Shown one piece after another: positions 57,718 to 64,000 of a DNA stretch of 64,000 nt. Position numbers and translations under genes: made by a program. The notes under the pieces were generated by a model. It was given only the letters and a program-made list of their open reading frames with translations. It searched no databases and was not told the DNA's origin. This DNA comes from Alliaria petiolata. Lineage: Eukaryota > Streptophyta > Magnoliopsida > Brassicales > Brassicaceae. How positions within the stretch are numbered: position 1 is the first letter of the stretch; every line of letters begins with the position of its first letter. The stretch lies in the NCBI GenBank assembly GCA_020283515.1, contig JAHZTW010000001.1:101295713-101359712 (forward strand), given 5' to 3'.

Positions 57718-58197
57718 ATGATCATCACCAAGTTATTAATATATGTCTTATTCTTCTTCCTCGTAAACTCTGTTCTTCTTCTTCTTCAAGTTCTCGGTCA
57801 CTATGACCAACTTAACACAACTTCATGGCTAAAGAACCACACCAAATCACGTACAATGTCAAACTGCGGTAGGCCAAAGCCACCGATGTGTAAACCATGG
57901 ATTTGCAAACGAGCCGGATCACCAATGGCTCAAATGAGATGTTGTCGTAACCAATGCGTTGATGTCTTGTCCGATCCAAACCATTGCCGGTTCTGTTTCC
58001 GGAGTTGTAAGTTCGCTTTGTCTTGCTGCAATGGAGATTGTGTAGACACGAACAATGATCCTTCTAATTGCGGACAATGCGGATACAAGTGTGATTCTTG
58101 TGCCCCTTGTGAGTTTGGTATGTGTGGTTATGCTGCTCCGTCGTCTGAGCCTGGAAAACGTCATCGTTGTCCTAAGTACTCCTCCTTCACCGGATAG
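57718..58197 (+). CDS. STIG1-family cysteine-rich secreted protein (copy B)
   Basis: Single-exon gene of 159 residues. The N-terminus MIITKLLIYVLFFFLVNSVL is a signal peptide. From residue 50 the STIG1 domain has 18 cysteines (RCCRNQCVDVLSDPNHCRFC, SCCNGDCVDTNNDPSNCGQC, CEFGMCGYA), followed by a short basic tail. A TATATAA box at 57653-57659 and a short leader precede the ATG; no alternative upstream start. Secreted to the wall or exudate by inference from the family. Probable orthologue of At1g50650. Paralogue of copy A at 15945, with clearly different sequence outside the cysteine framework. Confidence 0.92.
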   Translation: MIITKLLIYVLFFFLVNSVLLLLQVLGHYDQLNTTSWLKNHTKSRTMSNCGRPKPPMCKPWICKRAGSPMAQMRCCRNQCVDVLSDPNHCRFCFRSCKFALSCCNGDCVDTNNDPSNCGQCGYKCDSCAPCEFGMCGYAAPSSEPGKRHRCPKYSSFTG

Positions 58198-60227
58198 TAA
58201 CGGCCGTAGTGAACTTTTTGATGACCGGCCGTGATGATGAATAAATCATAAATCGTAACGTGGTGAGATTGAGTACAGTTTGAGTTTAACTATTGTTGTT
58301 CTTCGGTGATTAGTAATTATCGTGTGTTTTATAGTTCATTTTTTCAATGAATTTTATCACTAATGTGATAATAATTTGGTTTATTTGAATACTTGGGTTC
58401 GTCGTGTTTTGTATGGTATCGTTTGTAATGTTTTATGGTCGGTCCAGTTGTTACGGTCGATTTATAAATGAAATATCAAATAATTTGGTTCATTTCGAGT
58501 GATTTTTCTCTCTCTTTTGTGTTTATTTAAATAATAACCATTTTTTTTTGGTAAACTCGAAACATGTTATTTATAATTTCAGTTTTTGATATAAGAAACT
58601 TTTAAGTTTACAAAATCATTTTTAATTTGTTTCTTATGTTCGGTTTTGGTGTTTTAGATTTCTAAAGTTTAGAAACATAAAACATCTTTTCTTTACTGAA
58701 CAAAACTTATTCATATTGTAATTAGGATTATACATGCTGTAAAGCGAGAATTTATAATTGATATATATGTATACGAGCATATACAATATTATATATGGAG
58801 AAAGATTTATTCATATCCACATATCGTAGAAAAATTCCACATATTAAGAATTTTCATAAATATAAAGTGTGTGATATTTTTAAAAACGATTTTGGTCGTA
58901 ATTTTATAAATATAATATATTTTTGTAGTCTGAAATATTATTTTTATTATAAATTATGAGAATAATAATTATTTGATGATAATTTATCTGTTGCATAAAG
59001 ATTCACGATAGACATCGAACTCACAAAGAACGGTTTTGCTTTGCAACATGATAAACTTGTCTCAATTAACATGCAGAAATTGCACATCCTAATAGAAAAC
59101 TATTAATTAATCATTTGATCAACCACTATACTAAAATGGTTTTTATACATCGGAAATATAATATAAGTTGTGATTTTTTGAAAATTTGTACTTTTAAGTA
59201 TATTGAGAAAGAAGATCAGAGTTGGAAAACACAACAATTAAGAAAACATGTATGATTATTAAAAAATGTAGGGATAAGATAAGAACAAATAATTTGGGCC
59301 GATGAAACAATAGAGAGAGAGTCATGGGGTCACTTAAACCTTGCTTAACGGGCCGAAGAGATGGACTATACAAATTCTATAACTTCTCATGTAATACCAA
59401 TCTTATAAATCGTCATTTGACCCTACAGGCTACAACTTTCATGTAGCTCCCACCTCTGGGTAACTGGGTTGTAGCCGCCGTGTTTGTAGCTGTATTGTAT
59501 ACATATTGTAACCGAGTTTATGCATGTTTTAGTTGGAGTTATACATCTTACAGAAAGTTTTTACAAAGGCTAATACTTGTAGTGACTGAGTTTATAAATA
59601 TTGTACAGTACTTGGGATGTTTATATGTTTTATTTAGGCCTAGGTCAGTGTTATGCGAACAAATCTCATTCAATTTATATTGTAAATTTGCAACACATCT
59701 TCCATCGAGATAATGAAATGATTTCTTTGTGTCTTTTTAAAAGAAAAACCTTGTTGACCACTTTAAAAAATAGAAAAGAGTCCCTTTCGTGAACTACTAA
59801 GTTTGATGTTTGATGTGTGTATGAGCACATTAATCTTTCAATGTTTAGATTTTACTAGACTTTAGTTTGGTGGAATTTTTACTAAACTTTAGTTTGGTGG
59901 AATCCACCTCTTCTTAGCTATAGCATGTGAACATTTTTTTATTCTATTCTGTTAATAAATGTTTCTAGATTTGAGCGGTAGGGATAAAACCCAATGAAAT
60001 ATACCTTTAATGGTTCATATGTGAATTTTTTTTTTATTGTATTAACATATATATGGGGCCATGTGGTCTTTGGGAGATAGACTAGTTTAAAGATGTTTTG
60101 CAAAAGCGAGTGTTTTTGTAGTAGTAACTGATAATACATGTATCGGTTCTGCGACACGTTTTTGTTGATATATAAAATATACATGTTGTATGCTAGACCA
60201 ACATTACTAATATAGTTTACTTATTTA
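58198..60227. other. AT-rich intergenic region
   Basis: Two kilobases without a supported gene. A short tandem word (AC(T/A)A(G/A)ACTTTAGTTTGGTGGAAT) occurs twice at about 59855-59902. Otherwise nothing recognised. Confidence 0.5.
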
Positions 60228-61568
60228 CTAGGTGATAACCTGCGCCAATGAGAAAATAAAAAAAAAAAATTATTAAAGATAATTTTGAAATTGTTTAAAT
60301 TAAAAATAACTTAATGAATTATATATATATGAATAATATGTATGGAAGTCTATTAAATTATGCTTCTTACAGTTTTTTAATAATTTATGTTTTTTATAAT
60401 GATTTTTGAACTATCTACACATTCTCATTTTCAATATGGAACTTTTTAAAACATATTCATATTTATTAATCATTTGAGTAATTTATATAAATGATAAAAA
60501 TTTGAATTATAATAGATGTATAAAAAAATTTGTATATTTTTTACTATATGGATGTTGTGATGATTTTTTTTAAAAAAAATAATTAGTATGATTAATAGAA
60601 AGAAAGACAATACCTTCATAAATTAAATGATGTAAACTATTTTAATATTTAGAATTTTTGATATAATATTTTTAACTTGTTATCAAGTTTAAATATTTAT
60701 ATAATTTGGTTAATTTATATGGCTCTATTAATAAACCATATTAAACCAAAAAAATATTTATAAATATCCATGACTATTAAATCAAGCTTCTTGTTTTTAC
60801 AGTTTTTTTTTTATCATTTATGTTTTTTTTATAATGATTTTTGAACCATCTACACATCCTCTGTTCCAATGTGTGACTTTTTAAAACATACTTATATTTA
60901 TAAGGTTAATTGATATGGTTCTATTAACAAACCATATTAAACCAAAAAAATATTTATAAACATCGATAACTATTAAATCAAGCTTTTTACTTTTACAGTT
61001 TTTTTTTTTATCATTTATGTTCTTTTTATAATGATTTTTGAACCATCTACACATCCTCATTTCCAATGTGAACTTTTTAAAACATACTCATATTTATTAA
61101 TCATTTGAGTAATTTATATTCAATTTAAAAAATTCGAATTATAACACATGTATAAACAAATCTATATATTTTTTACTATATGGATGTTGTGATGATTTAT
61201 TTTTTTACAAACCTAAATTTAAACAAAAATAAGAGAAGAAATATAGTGTTTTAAAAAATAATTAGTATGATATATTTTTGGTAAGAAATAGAAAGAAAGA
61301 GAATATCTTTATAAATTAAATGTTGAATTATGTATAAATAAATCATATAAGGAAATTAGTCATAAATTGTATCTTCATAATTTAAATGTTAAAAACAATA
61401 AATGGTTAAAGGCATATAATGTAATTGGTCTAATCAAAAAAGGAAATTTATATTAAAATAATGAGAAAATAAGTGTGGCGGTGACACATCAGCAAAATGG
61501 CACCACTGTAAATAGTTCATAAAGTAAGTTTACTCTCTAAAAATGTTTCTCAATTAATATATAGGGGA
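60228..61568 (-). mobile_element. Non-autonomous Helitron (copy 2)
   Basis: 1341-bp element on the minus strand with the same ends as copy 1. The 5' end (complement of 61568 leftwards) reads TCCCCTATATATTAATTGAG; the 3' end (at 60228) reads GGCGCAGGTTATCACCTAG. Host bases A and T flank the insertion. The first 130 bases of the two copies align well (including the GTGTCACC segment), but the interior is longer here. An internal block of about 200 bp is tandemly duplicated (about 60700-60895 and 60900-61070). No Rep/helicase frame. Confidence 0.92.
60700..61070. repeat. Internal tandem duplication within Helitron copy 2
   Basis: The segment GGTTAATT(T/G)ATATGG(C/T)TCTATTAA...AAACCATATTAAACC, followed by an ATCAAGCTT...TTTTACAG word and GATTTTTGAACCATCTACAC, occurs twice head to tail; a third partial copy of the last word lies at about 60400. 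Explains much of the size difference from copy 1. Confidence 0.8.
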
Positions 61569-61872
61569 TAATTGGTTATGAACCAGATTAACATTTTTTA
61601 TTTCTTTCTGTGTTTGGCTTTATGAGTTGAATCGTCGTCTCCTTGATATATGAGGTTTCTTGGAAGTTAATATATTATATAAGGATTGTTGTTATTTTAA
61701 TTAGAGATGGGAAATAAAAGTTGAGGGGGAGATGTCATTAGGATTCAGGAAGACGAAAGAGAATGAAAAAGCGTGGAAGGAGCAAACTGAATCAAAAACT
61801 GTGTGTCCCCACTTTTCACCACTCGTTAACGCGTCTCTCATCTCAACAATCAACATAACTTCTATTTATTAT

Positions 61873-63363
61873 GGGGGAAAAAACCTTAAAAATACCTGAT
61901 GTAAATATTTTATTGAAAAAATACACCAACTATTTAGATTACTCGAAAAATATCCAACATATTTTAAAATATCAGATTAATAAATAAACATTCAAATTTT
62001 GAAAGTTTGACACCGCGATTTAAACGACGTTAGCTCAGTAAACGGAAACAGTAAACGGTGTTTAATTTTTTAACAGCACGTGATTTCAAAATTTGAATGA
62101 TTGTGTATTAATCCGACACTTTGAAATACGTTAGGTATTGTTCGGAGAGCTTAAATAGTTGGTGTATTTTTCAGGAAATGTTATTTACGTCATGTATTTT
62201 TAAGGTTTTTTCACAAATAAAATCACAAAAACTACAAAATCGATTAAACCCTAATTTTTCTTTTATTCTCTTTCAATTTCTTCGCTTTTCTCTTAGTTAT
62301 CGTCTCTTCCATTTTCTTCTCTTCTCTCTCAATTCTCTTTTCCTCCACCTTGTTGGTTTACAGATGGACAATGCTTTGATTGATGATAGAATAATACATG
62401 TGGATTTGACTCAGAGTGTATCCAAACTTTGGTCACAATTCTGGAGAAAAGCTCACAAAAAAGTAAAAGTAAATCTTTTTTTTTCTCGTTCCATCTTTAG
62501 TGTGTATTGATATATCCCAATATCCCATACACAAAAGATGAAAATGGAACGCTGATATAAAACTAATGTGGGGAAATGGTAACAAGGAATGGATGTTTCA
62601 AATGTGGGTCGACGGATCATGTTGCTAAGGATTGTGTGGGTGGTAATCAGGCTTCAAAGTTCATTGTGAAAGATCAAAACAAATAGCACAGGGATGTGAA
62701 GGTTATGATATTGTGTTTGAGGAGAAGATTCGTTGGAGAAATCATCATGGCTATCGTGAAGGAAAAAGACAAGACATAGATGATGGTAGAAGACATCACT
62801 GGGAAGAGCCAAGAGAAAGGGACATGGAAGATGAAGAGAGAAGAAGAAGATGCCGCGAAAAGATGAGAGATAGAGAGAGGCATGTTGAGAGTCGGAAAGA
62901 TCATTGGAGTGATAAGGGGATGAGAAGAAAAAGAGAGAGTGATAGAAGGGGTATGTAAAAGAAATGGATATGTCATTTGTGATTTGACCTCTATTTGCAA
63001 ATCGAATCTACAAAAAAAAAAAAGGAAAAAACCTTAAAAATACATGACATAAATAATATTTGCTGAAAAAATACACCAACTATTTAGGCTTTCCGAAAAA
63101 TACCTAACTTATTTTAGAGTGTCGGATTAATACACAGATATTCAAATTTTGAAACCACGTGATGTTAAAAACTAAATACCGTTTACTGTTCCGTTTACCG
63201 AGCTAACGCCGTTTAAATTGCAGTGTCAAACTCTCAAAATTTGAATGTTTGTGTATTAATCCGAGACTCTAAAATAAGTTAGATATTTTTTTGGGAGCCT
63301 AAATAGTTGGTGTATTTTTAAAACAAATGTTATTTACGTCATATATTTTTAAGGTTTTTTCCC
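61873..63363. mobile_element. Foldback-ended TIR element (Pack-MULE-like) carrying a CYP59 fragment
   Basis: 1491-bp unit bordered by the 8-bp direct repeat TTTATTAT (61865-61872 and 63364-63371). The outer ends are inverted: GGGAAAAAACCTTAAAAATA at the left, its inverse at the right. Each end is a block of about 345 bp (61873-62219, 63024-63363) that is itself an imperfect palindrome and similar to the other. Between the blocks lie a leader-like segment (ATTAAACCCTAATTTTTC) and a cyclophilin gene fragment. No transposase. Size of target duplication and gene capture fit a Mutator-like Pack-MULE or hAT derivative; two nested MITEs flanking a fragment is the alternative. Confidence 0.75.
62364..62958 (+). 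pseudogene. Captured fragment of CYP59 (multidomain cyclophilin)
   Basis: CYP59/PPIL4 proteins have a peptidyl-prolyl isomerase domain, an RRM, a zinc knuckle and a charged C-terminus and act in transcription/splicing. Here only the end of the RRM (MDNALIDDRIIHVDLTQSV, 62364), a zinc knuckle (CFKCGSTDHVAKDC, about 62592-62633) and an RD/RE-rich tail (to 62958) are present. Interruptions include a stop after IVKDQNK (about 62683) and intervening non-coding sequence. The first exon is preceded by an acceptor-like TTGGTTTACAG, which suggests capture from genomic DNA and not from mRNA. The isomerase domain is absent. Confidence 0.85.
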
Positions 63364-63420
63364 TTTATTATTGAGTAGCTTCAAACAATTTAATCATGAA
63401 AAATCTATGAAATAGAATCG

Positions 63421-63424
<4 letters not shown>

Positions 63425-63462
<38 letters not shown>
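63425..63462. repeat. (TA)n microsatellite
   Basis: Uninterrupted alternating T/A tract of about 38 bases, 60 bases beyond the foldback element. Likely polymorphic. Confidence 0.95.
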
Positions 63463-63464
<2 letters not shown>

Positions 63465-64000
63465 GGCTAAAAGCTTCGAACAAATACAAAATTTAAATAG
63501 TAATTTACATGGGAATGACTTCACGACTAATAAAAATGTAGACCGGTAATCTATTTCAGTTATTTCGATAATTAAATTATAAAAATATGAAAATTATGTA
63601 AATCCAAAACATTTTGGTTAAATTAGTTTATGATTTTATATTTTACTCGACATAAATTTTGTTAATATGATATCACTAATCAAAATTTTAAATTTCGGAA
63701 TGTACAATATCATTTATATCTTTTTAATATATTATTTGTTTTAATTGAATATAAAAAATCTAGATGTTCCTATTTATACGAAATAAAACAAACATTACAA
63801 ATCAATATCAATAAAAAATAAAATAAATATTAAATATTAAAATTTAAATGTATAGAGGATATAAATATAAAATTTATAGTTACTATATATATATTATAAT
63901 TTTTATTCCATCAAATTAATTATAAAGTGTTAGAATTTTACAAATTAAAAAAAAAACTCCCAAACAAAATACTATTTTTTAATTTTAATCTTTTCAAATT
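63463..64000. other. AT-rich end of window
   Basis: Extremely AT-rich; no gene or repeat recognised. Confidence 0.5.

Noticed and set aside
59480..59792. Two overlapping frames of 63-77 codons
   Set aside because: No homology, splice or leader context; chance frames in AT-rich DNA.

Overview
This window is nuclear DNA from a Brassicaceae plant, close to Arabidopsis. It is AT-rich with short phase-matched introns. From memory, the single-copy genes lie in the same order as an A. thaliana chromosome 1 block around At1g50650 to At1g50730: STIG1-like, PAN-like coiled-coil protein, OTU2, AP2/B3 factor, CPK33, AUG4, STIG1-like, VPS35L. It is not finished sequence. There are two single-base N gaps (38557, 52172), read-through sequencing adapter, and duplicated segments that differ by a few SNPs, which suggests a draft assembly of a heterozygous, probably outcrossing plant.

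Layout. 1-4 kb holds two dead genes: a myrosinase (TGG4/5 type) reduced to its first and last exons, and a GH3 acyl-acid-amido synthetase with an internal deletion. 5.9-13.5 kb is a 22-exon VPS35L (Retriever/Commander) gene on the minus strand. 15.9-16.4 kb is a STIG1 gene. 18.2-21.2 kb is AUG4 (augmin), convergent with a CPK33 gene at 21.9-24.0 kb that carries an in-frame stop in its kinase domain. 24.7-31 kb is repeat-rich: a copia remnant, a SINE with a 16-bp target duplication, and a tandem duplication of an unrecognised multi-exon locus, one copy of which is interrupted by a 760-bp Helitron. 31.6-39.1 kb is a second tandem duplication; each unit holds a decayed cystatin-related gene and a RAV-like AP2/B3 gene. 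A copia LTR retrotransposon with one uninterrupted polyprotein frame follows (39.7-45.5 kb). 46.5-48 kb is OTU2. 48.8-52.4 kb is the PAN-like gene, whose first exon is destroyed by an assembly artefact carrying Nextera junction adapters. 52.4-64 kb is mostly non-genic: MITEs, small tandem repeats, the second STIG1 gene (57.7-58.2 kb), a second Helitron of the same family, and a 1.5-kb foldback-ended element containing a captured piece of the cyclophilin CYP59.

Nothing suggests one coordinated pathway. The housekeeping genes (VPS35L, AUG4, OTU2, PAN-like) look intact or only damaged by assembly, while lineage-specific genes (myrosinase, GH3, cystatin-related, CPK33) are decaying or duplicated. 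The most interesting biology is in the mobile elements and the CPK33 nonsense codon. I found no CRISPR array, rRNA or convincing tRNA gene.
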